From Thioalkalivibrio sp. K90mix (lineage in GTDB: Bacteria; Pseudomonadota; Gammaproteobacteria; Ectothiorhodospirales; Ectothiorhodospiraceae), in contig NC_013889.1 of assembly GCF_000025545.1 (NCBI RefSeq), positions 489,501-553,500 on the forward strand: a stretch of 64,000 nucleotides of DNA, given 5' to 3'. The position numbers and the translations under genes were made by a program. Below are positions 54,382 to 63,515 of this stretch, piece by piece (position 1 is the first letter of the stretch; the number at the start of each line of letters is the position of its first letter). The notes below the pieces were generated by a model. That model saw only the letters and a list, made by a program, of their open reading frames with translations. It was not told the DNA's origin and ran no database searches.

Positions 54382-57132
54382 ATGGACGAATCGCAAAACG
54401 CGCAGGCCCCCAAGAACGAGGCCATCGCCTGGCACGCCCTTGATCCCGATTCCGCCCTGCGCGCGCGCGACAGTCGCCGCGAGGGGCTGTCTGCTGACGT
54501 GGCCCGGGAGCGCCTGGACCAGTACGGCAGGAACCAGCTGCGCCCTCCGGAGCAGGCGGGCCTGATCCGGCGTTTCTTTCGCCACTTCCACAACATCCTG
54601 ATCTATATCCTGCTGGCCGCCGCGGCCGGTACGGCCCTGCTCGGCCACTGGGTCGACACCGGCGTGATCCTGGCCGTGGTGCTGATCAACACGCTGATCG
54701 GCTTCGTCCAGGAAGGCAAGGCGGAGAAGGCACTGGACGCGATCCGCAAGATGCTCTCGCCCCGCGCGCTGGCCCTGCGCGATGGCCACCGGCGCGAGGT
54801 CCCTGCGGAAGAGCTGGTTCCGGGCGACATCGTCTATCTGCAGGCGGGCGATCGTGTGCCGGCGGACCTGCGCCTGCTCGAGGTCAAGAACCTGCGGGTC
54901 GAGGAGGCGGTGCTGACCGGGGAGTCGGTCGCCGTGGACAAGTCCCCCGAAGCCGTCGAGCGCGAGGCGGATCTGGGGGACCGTACCAGCATGGCCTTCT
55001 CCGGCACGCTGGTCGCCTTCGGGCGCGGGCACGGCGTGGTGGTGGCCACCGGCGAACACACCGAAATCGGTCGCATCTCCTCGATGCTGGGAGAGGTTGA
55101 GAGCCTGCAGACGCCGCTGGTCCGCCAGATGGAGCAGTTCGGCCGCTGGCTGGCGGGCGTTGTCGTTGTGATCTCTGCCGCGACCTTTGCCTTTGGTTAC
55201 TGGGTGCGCAGTTATCCGCTGGACGAGATGTTCCTGGCGGCGGCCAGTCTGGCAGTCTCGTCCATCCCCGAGGGCCTGCCGGCAATCATGACGATCGCAC
55301 TGGCGATCGGCGTGCAGAAGATGGCACGACGCAACGCGATCATCCGTCGCCTGCCGGCGGTGGAGACCCTGGGGTCGGTCTCGACGATCTGCTCCGACAA
55401 AACCGGCACGCTGACCCGCAACGAGATGACGGTGCAGACCGTGCGCACGGCGGGCGAAGAATACGGAGTCTCCGGCGTTGGCTATGCCCCGCAGGGCGAT
55501 TTCTCCGTGGACCAGCAGGAGGTGGAGGCCGACGAGCAGCCGGCACTAATGGAAGTGCTGCGTGCGGGCCTTCTGTGCAACGACGCCCAGGTATTCGAGC
55601 GCGAGGGCGAGTGGGTGATGGAGGGCGACCCGACCGAGGGGGCACTGGTGGTGGCCGCGCGCAAGGCGGGGCTCGACCCGCACCTGGAGGCGGAGCGCTT
55701 GCCGCGTACCGATGTGATCCCCTTCGAGTCCGATCATCGCTATATGGCGACCCTGCACCATGATCACGACGGGCATGCACGGATCTTCCTGAAGGGGGCC
55801 CCCGAGCGGGTGCTGGAGCTGTGCGATCAGGTGCGTACGGGCGAGGGTACCGATGACCTCGACCGTGAGGCCTGGCATCAGGTGATGGAGACCATCGCCG
55901 CTCGTGGGCAGCGCGTGCTGGCCATTGCGAGCCGCGAGGTACCGCCCGATCAGCGCGAACTGAACTTCGATCATGTCGAAGAGGGCGGGTTCGCTCTGCT
56001 CGCCCTGGTCGGGATTATCGACCCGCCGCGGGAAGAGGCCATTCAGGCCGTGGCCGAGTGCCGCGAGGCGGGCATTCGCGTGAAGATGATCACTGGCGAT
56101 CATCTGGCGACTGCGCGGGCCATTGGCGAGCAGCTGGGGCTGGGGCGCGATGCCGAGGCGCACGCCGGGCACGAGCTGGATGATGTGGACGACGACCGCC
56201 TGGCGCAGATGGCCGAGGACACCGACGTGTTCGCACGCACATCGCCCGAGCACAAGCTGCGCCTGGTCCAGGCCCTGCAGGGCCGCGGCCGAATCGTCGC
56301 CATGACCGGGGACGGGGTGAATGATGCCCCGGCGCTGAAGCGCGCGGATGTCGGGGTCGCGATGGGCGGCAAGGGAACGGAGGCCGCCAAGGAGGCCTCG
56401 GAGATGGTGCTCGCGGACGACAATTTCGCCTCGATCGCCCATGCGGTCGAGGAGGGGCGCACCGTCTACGACAACATCCGCAAGGCCATCCTGCACATGC
56501 TGCCGACCAATGCCGGGCAGTCGCTGACCATCATGATGGCGATCCTGATGGGGCTGGCCCTGCCGCTGACGCCGGTGCAGGTGCTGTGGGTCAATATGGT
56601 GACCTCGGTGACCCTGGCCATGGCCCTGGCCTTCGAGCGTGCCGAGCCCGGGGTCATGCAGCGTCCACCGCGTGATCCGGATCAGCCGCTGTTGTCCGGG
56701 TTCCTGTTGTGGCGCATCCCGTTTGTTGCGGTCCTGTTGTGGCTCGGGACCTTCGGGCATTTCGTCTACATGGAGACGTTCGTCGGCGTCAGCGACGAGC
56801 TGGCGCGGACCGTCGCAATCAACACCCTGGTGGCCGGGCAGGCCTTCTATCTGCTGAACCTGCGCCTGATCCACCAGCCGGTGCTGCCGGGGTTGGAGCT
56901 GTTTCGCTCGCACAGCATGTGGATTGCAATCGGTGTCCTGATCCTGCTCCAGCTGGCGTTCACGTATGCCCCGGTGATGCACACCCTGTTCGGGACGACC
57001 ACGATCGGCCTGGGCGACTGGCTGCGCATCCTGGCCTTTGGCCTTGCGGTGTTCGTGGTCGTGGAGCTGGAAAAACTGGTTGTGCGACAGGTGCTGGCCC
57101 GCCGTCGGGGGATTGCCCCGACGGCGGTGTAG
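54382..57132 (+). CDS. P2-type (PMR1/PacL-like) cation-transporting ATPase, substrate unassigned
   Basis: A 916-residue P-type ATPase with ten transmembrane helices. TGES (179-182), phosphorylation D339 in DKTGT, KGAPERVL and TGDGVNDAPAL are intact. M4 keeps PEGLP (E297). In M5 NAGQ (N710, Q713) replaces the SERCA N-x-G-E, and in M6 N738-x-x-T741-S742 has Ser where SERCA has the Ca2+-binding Asp. These changes make Ca2+ transport doubtful; Na+, K+, Mn2+ or another ion are possible. It stands alone after the outer-membrane protein gene. Confidence 0.88.
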   Translation: MDESQNAQAPKNEAIAWHALDPDSALRARDSRREGLSADVARERLDQYGRNQLRPPEQAGLIRRFFRHFHNILIYILLAAAAGTALLGHWVDTGVILAVVLINTLIGFVQEGKAEKALDAIRKMLSPRALALRDGHRREVPAEELVPGDIVYLQAGDRVPADLRLLEVKNLRVEEAVLTGESVAVDKSPEAVEREADLGDRTSMAFSGTLVAFGRGHGVVVATGEHTEIGRISSMLGEVESLQTPLVRQMEQFGRWLAGVVVVISAATFAFGYWVRSYPLDEMFLAAASLAVSSIPEGLPAIMTIALAIGVQKMARRNAIIRRLPAVETLGSVSTICSDKTGTLTRNEMTVQTVRTAGEEYGVSGVGYAPQGDFSVDQQEVEADEQPALMEVLRAGLLCNDAQVFEREGEWVMEGDPTEGALVVAARKAGLDPHLEAERLPRTDVIPFESDHRYMATLHHDHDGHARIFLKGAPERVLELCDQVRTGEGTDDLDREAWHQVMETIAARGQRVLAIASREVPPDQRELNFDHVEEGGFALLALVGIIDPPREEAIQAVAECREAGIRVKMITGDHLATARAIGEQLGLGRDAEAHAGHELDDVDDDRLAQMAEDTDVFARTSPEHKLRLVQALQGRGRIVAMTGDGVNDAPALKRADVGVAMGGKGTEAAKEASEMVLADDNFASIAHAVEEGRTVYDNIRKAILHMLPTNAGQSLTIMMAILMGLALPLTPVQVLWVNMVTSVTLAMALAFERAEPGVMQRPPRDPDQPLLSGFLLWRIPFVAVLLWLGTFGHFVYMETFVGVSDELARTVAINTLVAGQAFYLLNLRLIHQPVLPGLELFRSHSMWIAIGVLILLQLAFTYAPVMHTLFGTTTIGLGDWLRILAFGLAVFVVVELEKLVVRQVLARRRGIAPTAV

Positions 57133-57164
57133 CTCCATTCCCCATTCCTGTCCGGGCAGTGACC

Positions 57165-59222
57165 TCAGGCGGTGACCAGCGGGAGCTGGTCGGCGGCCAG
57201 AAGGTCGCCGGCCCGGTCGGCGGGCACCGGGCGGGAATAGTAGTACCCCTGGGCGCGGGTGCACCCCAGTGCGCGCAGGGTGGCCGCATGGGTATTGCTC
57301 TCGACGCCCTCGGCCACCGCCTCCAGCCCGAGGTTGCGCGCCATGTTGATCACGGTCTGCACCAGGCGCTGGCTGTATTCGTCGCGATCCAGCCCGGCCA
57401 CGAAGGCGCGATCGATCTTCAGGATGTCCAGCGGCAGGCGGTGGAGATAGCTGAGCGACGAGTAGCCCGTGCCGAAATCGTCCATTGCCAGACTGACCCC
57501 CAGGGCCTTCAGGCCCTTCAGGGTAGCGATCAGCTCGTCGAGGTTGCCCAGAGTCGCGGTCTCGGTGATTTCCAGGCGCAGCTGCTCCGGCGGGGTGTCG
57601 GTGCCGCACAGGATTGTGGCGACCTCGTCCACCAGCTCGGGGCGGGTGAGCTGCCGTGCGGAGAGGTTGGTGCTGATTGTCAGCGGCGGGCCGCTGCGTT
57701 GTGCATTCCAGGCTTGTAGCTGGGAGCACGCCGTGTACAGCACCTGCATGTCGATCAGGTGGACCAGCCCGGCATCCTCCGCGATCGGGATGAACCGGTC
57801 CGGGGGCAGGAGCTCGCCCTCTCGCTCCCAGCGTACCAGGGCCTCGAACCCGGTAATGCGGTTGTCTGCCAGTGACATGATCGGCTGGTAGTGCACGACA
57901 AAGGCATTGCGCTCGACCGATTCGCGCAGGCTGGTTTCCAGTCGCAGGCTCTCGAGTGCCTGCGACTGCATGCCCGGGTCGCAGAACTCGCAGCGGGCCT
58001 TGCCGAGCGACTTGGCGCGATACATCGCCATGTCCGCCTCGCGCATCAGGTCCTCCGCGCAGGTCGGACCGTCCTGATCGGGGCTGACCACCGGGCAGGC
58101 CTGGCCATAGGGGCGCGTGGCGATGCCGATGCTGACCGTTACATAGACGGTCTGGCCGGCGATCGAGAAGGGTTGGTGCAGGATGGCCTGCAGGCGCTCG
58201 GCGACGCGCAGTGCGTCCACCGGCTCGTGCAGGCCCTCCAGCAGTATGGTGAACTCGTCACCGCCCAGACGGGCCAGCGTGTCGTCCGGTCTTGTGTTCT
58301 GGTTGCCCCCAGGCCGCGAGACGGTGTCGTTCTGGCGCAGGGCGGTCAGCAGGCGCTTGCCGACCTGGGCCAGCAACTCGTCGCCCGCCGTATGGCCGAG
58401 GCTGTCGTTGACGAGCTTGAAGCGGTCGAGGTCGACGAACAGTACGGCGAACAGCGACTCCGGCTCGCGCGCATAGCGCGCGATCGCGTGCTCCAGACGG
58501 TCATGAAAGAGCCGTCGGTTCGGCAGGCCCGTCAGCGGATCATGGGAGGCGTGGTGGATCAGCCGTTCGGCGTGGCGGTTGCGCTCGACCACGCGCCCCA
58601 GTTGCACACCGGCCTGCGCCAGCAGGGCCAGGACCTCCGGCTGCTCGGGCGTGGTCTCGGCGGTGAAGAACTCCAGCACGCAGGCCACCTCCTGGCCGAC
58701 CATGACCGGGAAGGCAAAGCCCGAACACAGGCCGCTCGTGGCTGCCGCCGCGCGCCGGGGGAAATTGAGGTCCTGATCCAGATGCTCGACCCACACCGGG
58801 GCACGCTGTTCGAGGACGCGTCCGGGCAGGCCCTGGCCGGACCGGAAGACCGTGTCCTCCGTGGATTCGCGGAACGCCTCGACGGGGTCGAGGGTCCGCA
58901 GGTGCCAGATGCCCGTGGGACCCAGTTCCAGGTCGCTGCTGGACGTCTTGCGCGCGAGGTAGGCGTGGCCGACTGGCCAGTCGAGGAACTCCCCGATCGC
59001 GTTCAGGGCTGTGCGCAGAACCTCAGCGATGGAGTCGGACTGGTTGGCCGCGGAGGCGATCGTGTTGAGCAGTTCGATCTGCTGCTGCTTCGCGTAGAGG
59101 TCCTGCAGGCGGGTCTCGGCCAGGGATTCGGCACGTTGTCGGGCCTCGCGTTCCTCGTAAATCAGGCCCTCCAGGCGCGCGCGCTCCTCGTCCGGGAGGG
59201 CGTCGCTACGGCGGCGATTCAT
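57165..59222 (-). CDS. GAF-GGDEF-EAL c-di-GMP protein with a split GGDEF loop
   Basis: 685 residues, cytosolic. An N-terminal coiled coil (10-50) and GAF-like domain (about 55-215) precede a GGDEF domain (about 220-415) with intact GGDEF at 320-324 and an RPDD I-site five residues upstream. Directly before this is a segment at 296-310 (RQNDTVSRPGGNQNT) that mirrors 311-325 position by position, a possible tandem duplication of the I-site-GGDEF hairpin. The EAL domain has FEALVRW (460-462), NLSA, EITET, DDFGTG and VAEGVE. Probably bifunctional. Confidence 0.92.
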   Translation of the reverse strand: MNRRRSDALPDEERARLEGLIYEEREARQRAESLAETRLQDLYAKQQQIELLNTIASAANQSDSIAEVLRTALNAIGEFLDWPVGHAYLARKTSSSDLELGPTGIWHLRTLDPVEAFRESTEDTVFRSGQGLPGRVLEQRAPVWVEHLDQDLNFPRRAAAATSGLCSGFAFPVMVGQEVACVLEFFTAETTPEQPEVLALLAQAGVQLGRVVERNRHAERLIHHASHDPLTGLPNRRLFHDRLEHAIARYAREPESLFAVLFVDLDRFKLVNDSLGHTAGDELLAQVGKRLLTALRQNDTVSRPGGNQNTRPDDTLARLGGDEFTILLEGLHEPVDALRVAERLQAILHQPFSIAGQTVYVTVSIGIATRPYGQACPVVSPDQDGPTCAEDLMREADMAMYRAKSLGKARCEFCDPGMQSQALESLRLETSLRESVERNAFVVHYQPIMSLADNRITGFEALVRWEREGELLPPDRFIPIAEDAGLVHLIDMQVLYTACSQLQAWNAQRSGPPLTISTNLSARQLTRPELVDEVATILCGTDTPPEQLRLEITETATLGNLDELIATLKGLKALGVSLAMDDFGTGYSSLSYLHRLPLDILKIDRAFVAGLDRDEYSQRLVQTVINMARNLGLEAVAEGVESNTHAATLRALGCTRAQGYYYSRPVPADRAGDLLAADQLPLVTA

Positions 59223-59426
59223 GGGTGGTTTCCGTGTTCGCGGCGACCACTGGCTGCGTCATGCATGGGCTTCCCCGGTCTTCCATACCCTGGGTGTGAA
59301 CGCGGCGGATCATAACCCGTTTGCGGCTAGTTATCTCGGCAGACGCCGCGACACTCGCAGCTATTCCCGCCTGAGCGCAATTCCCGCGGGGCGGTGCAGG
59401 GAGTGCGCGGTCCGGTTGAGCGCTGG

Positions 59427-59993
59427 TTAATGATGCTCGCGCCCGGTGGAAGGGGTGCGCGGATCGGATGCGTGAGTGACCCAGGGCTCGCCCATCTCTT
59501 CCTCCCAGGCCTCCTGAGTCGGGTGGTTCTGGTCGTAGCGGATCCATGCCTCGAAGATCTCGTCCGGCCACTGCGCCTGGATGAAGGCGATGATCGCCTC
59601 CACGTCGTCGTAGGACAGGGTGTCCTCGAAGCTGGGCATGGCCCCGCCGCGGGCTTCGGCGCCGTAGCGGATCATGTCCTTGAGCTGCCAGTAGGGGTGG
59701 TGCCAGGTGTGGGCGCTGCCATCCAGGGGTGGGGGCGGCATGTAGCCGTCCGCGTCGCGCTGGCGCCAGTTCTCCGCGCCCTCGCGATTCTCGCCGTGGC
59801 ATACCGCACAATGCTGCATGTACATCCGTTCGCCGTATTGCAGGGTTTCGTCGTCCCAGTCGCGCTGGTGGTGTTCTGGGGTGGCGTCCAGGCCTGGCAG
59901 ACCGTCGCAGCCGATCAGGGCCGAGCTGGCGAGCAGCGCGGCCAGGGCCGGAAGGAACATGACGGACCGGCGTCCGTGTCGGTTTGGCTTCAT
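59427..59993 (-). CDS. Class I cytochrome c lipoprotein
   Basis: A 188-residue single-haem cytochrome c. A lipobox-like LIGC (Cys29) follows the signal, so it is probably membrane-anchored on the periplasmic side. CAVCH (62-66) attaches haem with H66 as ligand; GGAMPSF (M119) supplies the distal Met. A C-terminal acidic tail (WEEEMGEPWVTHASDP) ends with HH. It would shuttle electrons in the envelope. It lies downstream of the coiled-coil protein gene on the same strand. Confidence 0.9.
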   Translation of the reverse strand: MKPNRHGRRSVMFLPALAALLASSALIGCDGLPGLDATPEHHQRDWDDETLQYGERMYMQHCAVCHGENREGAENWRQRDADGYMPPPPLDGSAHTWHHPYWQLKDMIRYGAEARGGAMPSFEDTLSYDDVEAIIAFIQAQWPDEIFEAWIRYDQNHPTQEAWEEEMGEPWVTHASDPRTPSTGREHH

Positions 59994-60037
59994 TCAACCC
60001 CCATTGCGACGAATACCATTTCAGTCCGTCTGTCGGT

Positions 60038-60607
60038 TCAATCCGTCTGCACGGCCGGATCGTCCGGGTCTGCCGGATTTTCCTGCGTACCCGGTTCGCC
60101 TTGCTCGGCCGGTGGGCGGTCCCCGCGGACGGCATCGCGAACCGAGCCCCAAGCCTTGCGGGAGCCGTCGCGCACGCCGCCCCAGGCATCGCGGGCGCCT
60201 TCACGTACACCCTGCCAGGCACCGGAGGAGCGCTCACGGGTCTCGGCGGACCATTCGGCCAGGTTGTCACGTTCGCGTACCAGGGCATCAAAGGCCCGTT
60301 CGCGGCGCTCGCGGGTGGCATCGCTCAGGTCGTCCCAGCCCTCGCGCGTGCGCTCGCGCAGGGTGGTGAGCTGCTGGTCCATTGTATCCAGGGTTTCACG
60401 GGTGCGCGAACGGGTCGCCTCGCGGTCGCGTTCGGCGTCGGCCTGAATCTCCTCGCGGGTCTGCGCCCAGTCTTCGCGCAGTTCTTCCATCTCGGTTGCG
60501 GTCTCGTCCTCGGCGGCCTGCTCCTCGGCCAGCACGAGCGGTGCACTCAGTGCGAGCGCGGCCGCGGCCACCAGGGCGAGTCCTGTCGTGCGGATATGGT
60601 CCATCAT
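60038..60607 (-). CDS. Exported coiled-coil protein of unknown function
   Basis: About 189 residues. A signal peptide (TTGLALVAAAALALSAPLVLA) is followed by a long charged, helical region (EEMEELREDWAQTREEIQAD-type, repeats of R/E/D with Ala) predicted to form coiled coils, then an RDAWGGVRDGSRKAWGSVRD segment and a proline-acidic tail. It is not recognised. It may be a periplasmic structural or stress protein. ATG at 60607 (or 60604) behind GGGGG. Divergent from the lipoprotein gene at 60722. Confidence 0.72.
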   Translation of the reverse strand: MMDHIRTTGLALVAAAALALSAPLVLAEEQAAEDETATEMEELREDWAQTREEIQADAERDREATRSRTRETLDTMDQQLTTLRERTREGWDDLSDATRERRERAFDALVRERDNLAEWSAETRERSSGAWQGVREGARDAWGGVRDGSRKAWGSVRDAVRGDRPPAEQGEPGTQENPADPDDPAVQTD

Positions 60608-60721
60608 CGTATCCCCCGTGGGAATGGGCTTGTGGTCATGTGATGATATGACGCTCGACCAGTGCAATTTGTTGCAGTGGATGACGGATTTGCGACGCGA
60701 GACACGCGTGGGGTACCAGCC

Positions 60722-61138
60722 ATGAGAGACACACGATTAATCGGGGCGCTTCTGCTGGGCGGGCTGCTGGCGGGGTGCGCGCCATTCCCCTCGGAGCAGA
60801 AGCGCGCGACGGACGTATTCCAGCCGCAGCCGACCGAGCGCAAGGCGCTCGAAATCCCGCAACTCGAGCCGGCCGGCACGCCGGGCGTCGCGGTGATGGA
60901 CTGGGTGGATGCCAGCGGGTGGCGCGAGGGCCTGGGTACGGACTACTCCAGTCTGGAGATCCACCACCAGCGCCGCGAGCGGGCCGAGGTCTTCGTCAAG
61001 AACCTGCGCGACGATGCCGTCCGCGATTACGAATACCGGCTGACACTTCGTGAACGCGATGATGGCTGGGTGGTGACCGGGCTGGAACGGCGTGTGATCT
61101 GTCGCCGGGGGCTGTCTGGCGACGGGCTTTGTCGCTGA
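60722..61138 (+). CDS. Small lipoprotein of unknown function
   Basis: A 138-residue protein with a clear lipoprotein signal (IGALLLGGLLAGC, Cys19). The mature part has an acidic, beta-rich fold-like region (LEIHHQRRERAEVFVKNLRDD and YEYRLTLRERDDGWVVTGLE), ending with RRVICRRGLSGDGLCR with two cysteines that may form a disulfide. Not recognised. The upstream divergent gene encodes the exported coiled-coil protein, so both may act in the envelope. Confidence 0.7.
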   Translation: MRDTRLIGALLLGGLLAGCAPFPSEQKRATDVFQPQPTERKALEIPQLEPAGTPGVAVMDWVDASGWREGLGTDYSSLEIHHQRRERAEVFVKNLRDDAVRDYEYRLTLRERDDGWVVTGLERRVICRRGLSGDGLCR

Positions 61139-61165
61139 CCCTCGAACGCTTCGCCAGCCGGAGGA

Positions 61166-61831
61166 TCAGCGGCGCCGGGCCAGGGACAGGCCGTCGCCGA
61201 TGGGTACCAGCGAGAGGTCGATGCGCTCGTCGCGATGCAGCGCCTGGTTGAAGTCGCGGATGGCCCGGGTGTCCTCGTCGTCGCAGTGCCGGTCCGCCAC
61301 CCGGCCATGCCAGAGCGTGTTGTCCACCATGATCAGTCCGCCCGGGCGTACCAGTCGCAGGCAGGTCTCGAAGTATTCCGGGTAACCGGTCTTGTCGGCG
61401 TCGATGAACGCAAGATCGAAACGGCCGCTCTGTCCTTCGTCCTCCAGTTGGCGCAGGCTGGCGCGTGCATCACCCAGACGCAGGTCCATGCGCGCAGCCA
61501 GACCGGCCCGGTCCCAGTAGCGTCTGGCGATCGCGGTCCAGGCCTCGCTGTGGTCCAGGCAGACCACCTCGCCGTCGTCGGGGAGGGCCTGCCCCACGGC
61601 CAGCGCGCTGTAGCCGGTAAAGGTGCCCACTTCCAGGTAGCGCCGGGCCCCGACCAGGCGCGCCAGCAGCGCCATGAACTGCCCCTGTTCGGGAGCGATC
61701 TGCATGTTGTGCTCCGGCAGCCCCGCGGTCTCGGCGCGCAACTCCGCAAGCAGGCTGGACTCGCGCAGCGAGCGATCCAGTACATAGGCCTGAAGATGGT
61801 CATCGAGTCCGATCGAGCGGTTGGACATCAC
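61166..61831 (-). CDS. SAM-dependent O-methyltransferase (catechol-type)
   Basis: A 221-residue class I methyltransferase of the O-methyltransferase_3 family. The SAM loop is LEVGTFTGYSALA, LDHSEAW the acidic residue binding ribose, and FDLAFIDADKTGYPEYFE carries the metal-binding D of bivalent-cation-dependent catechol-like enzymes (metal ligands D/D/N in IDADK and VDNTLW). The substrate is unknown. It lies 6 bp downstream of the permease gene, on the same strand. Confidence 0.88.
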   Translation of the reverse strand: MMSNRSIGLDDHLQAYVLDRSLRESSLLAELRAETAGLPEHNMQIAPEQGQFMALLARLVGARRYLEVGTFTGYSALAVGQALPDDGEVVCLDHSEAWTAIARRYWDRAGLAARMDLRLGDARASLRQLEDEGQSGRFDLAFIDADKTGYPEYFETCLRLVRPGGLIMVDNTLWHGRVADRHCDDEDTRAIRDFNQALHRDERIDLSLVPIGDGLSLARRR

Positions 61832-61837
61832 GGTTCC

Positions 61838-62890
61838 TTAAGTGCGGCCAGCGTTCAACCAGCGTAGCGGATGCAGGGCGAGCACCACCAGCACGGCCAG
61901 TGCGACCCATTCGACGGCGGGCGGCATCCATTCGGTGGCCTGGCCCGGGGTGATCGCGGGGCTCAGTCCGCTCAAGCCCAGGCCGGCATCCAGTGTCAGT
62001 CCGAGCGCGACGGTGCTGGCGCCAATGCCTATTAGATAAAGACTCACCGCCGCATTGCCCAGTTCCCGCCGGAACACCCCCAGCGTCGCGAGGCTGGTGA
62101 TCGGGGCGGCCAGCAGGAACACCAGCACGGCACCGGGTGAGACGCCGGCCGCCAGCAGGGCGACCGCGATGGGTGTGGCTGCGGTCGCGCACAGATACAT
62201 CGGGATGCCGATCACGGCGAGCAGCAGCATCGCCGGCAGGCCACTGCCGTACGCTGCCAGTGCAGCCGGTGGCACCAGGGTCAGCAGCGCCCCGGCGACG
62301 ACCAGGCCGGCCACCAGCCACAGGCGGATATCGTCCAGCACGTCGCCGAACGCGTAGCGCTGGCCCTCCAGCAGGCGGGTCCATGGGCCCGGGGGTGCGG
62401 GCGGCACTGTGGCAGGGGTGTCGCAGCAGGCAGAACTCCCGCAGCCACTCCCCGCCCCTTGCGCGCTGCCTGCACTGGTCCGGGATGCGCGGGTTCGCCC
62501 AACCAGCAGGCCGGTGGTGATGGCCGTTACCAGGGCGCCGGCGACGCGGGCGACGGCCATCAGCGGGCCGAGCAGGGCATAGCTGATCGCGACCGAGTCG
62601 ACGCCGACGCCCGGGGTGCCGATCAGGAACGCCGTGGTCGGGCCGCGCCCCGCTCCGCCACGGTGCAGCGCCAGGGCCGTCGGGATCGCCCCGCAGGAGC
62701 AAAGGGGCAGTGGTGCCCCCGCAATAGCGGCGCGCACGGTGGGCGCCAGGCCCGGCCCGCCCAGCCAGCGCTGCAACGCCGCCTCTGGCAGGAACGCCTT
62801 GACCAGTCCGGCCGCGGCCAGCCCCAGAAGCAGCCAGGGAGCCGCCGTCAGGGCCAGTGCCAGAGTCTGCTGGGCGATTTCGAACACCAT
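61838..62890 (-). CDS. SO_0444-like Cu/Zn efflux permease family protein (DUF318)
   Basis: A 350-residue inner-membrane protein with about eight helices. The GAPLPLCSCGAIPTALAL motif (C64, C66) is the hallmark of the permease family often found with copper/zinc tolerance genes. A cytosolic or periplasmic loop at about 135-165 has C150, C155 and C156 (GSGCGSSACCDT), a possible metal-binding site. A second IPMYLCATAATPIAVALL block carries another Cys-Pro region. Metal export is inferred. It is divergent from the CopD-like gene. Confidence 0.82.
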   Translation of the reverse strand: MVFEIAQQTLALALTAAPWLLLGLAAAGLVKAFLPEAALQRWLGGPGLAPTVRAAIAGAPLPLCSCGAIPTALALHRGGAGRGPTTAFLIGTPGVGVDSVAISYALLGPLMAVARVAGALVTAITTGLLVGRTRASRTSAGSAQGAGSGCGSSACCDTPATVPPAPPGPWTRLLEGQRYAFGDVLDDIRLWLVAGLVVAGALLTLVPPAALAAYGSGLPAMLLLAVIGIPMYLCATAATPIAVALLAAGVSPGAVLVFLLAAPITSLATLGVFRRELGNAAVSLYLIGIGASTVALGLTLDAGLGLSGLSPAITPGQATEWMPPAVEWVALAVLVVLALHPLRWLNAGRT

Positions 62891-63047
62891 GGCCCGATGA
62901 TTGGTGACGGGCGGGCGGGGTGTCAAGATGGCGTGGGTGGATGAGCCCTTTGATCCGGAGCGGTTGGCGGTTTGGTTCGCCAGTGCTCCGTCGAGACCGC
63001 TACACTGCACCGCCAGGATCCCTGATGACGAAAAAAAGGAGTTCGCG

Positions 63048-63515
63048 ATGACCGGCTACGCGTTGGCAAACCTGCTGCATCTACTGGCAGTTGTAGTGTG
63101 GGTGGGGGGGATGTTCTTCGCCTACATGTTCCTGCGGCCGGTGGCCGGACAGCAGCTGGACGGCGCAGCGCGCCTCAAGTTGTGGGAGGGCGTGTTCGCG
63201 CGCTTTTTCCCCTGGGTCTGGGCGTCCGTAATCCTCTTGCTGGCGAGCGGACTGTGGATGATCTTTGGCTTCTTCGGCGGGATGGGCAATGTGCATCCCT
63301 CGGTGCATGTGATGCTGCTTCTCGGGCTGGTGATGATGGCGATCTTCGCCCATGTGTTCTTTGCCCCGTATCGCCGCATGCGTCAGGCGATCGCCGCGAA
63401 TGACACCGACGAGGGCCTGCGCCGGCTGTCCCAGATCCGGGTGCTGGTGGGCATCAACACCTTGCTGGGCCTGGTCGTGATCGTGGTGGCCACCGGGGGC
63501 CGTCTGCCCTTCTAG
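63048..63515 (+). CDS. CopD-family membrane protein
   Basis: A 155-residue four-helix membrane protein (helices at about 4-24, 51-72, 77-97, 130-152). The HLLAVVVWVGGMFFAYMFLRP start and FFPWVWASVILLLASGLWM are typical of the CopD/YkkB-like family, which includes copper-resistance and cytochrome-b-like membrane proteins. Histidines H11 and H87 could bind metal or haem. AAGGAG is six bases from ATG. It is divergent from the Cu/Zn-type permease, supporting a metal-related role. Confidence 0.82.
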   Translation: MTGYALANLLHLLAVVVWVGGMFFAYMFLRPVAGQQLDGAARLKLWEGVFARFFPWVWASVILLLASGLWMIFGFFGGMGNVHPSVHVMLLLGLVMMAIFAHVFFAPYRRMRQAIAANDTDEGLRRLSQIRVLVGINTLLGLVVIVVATGGRLPF

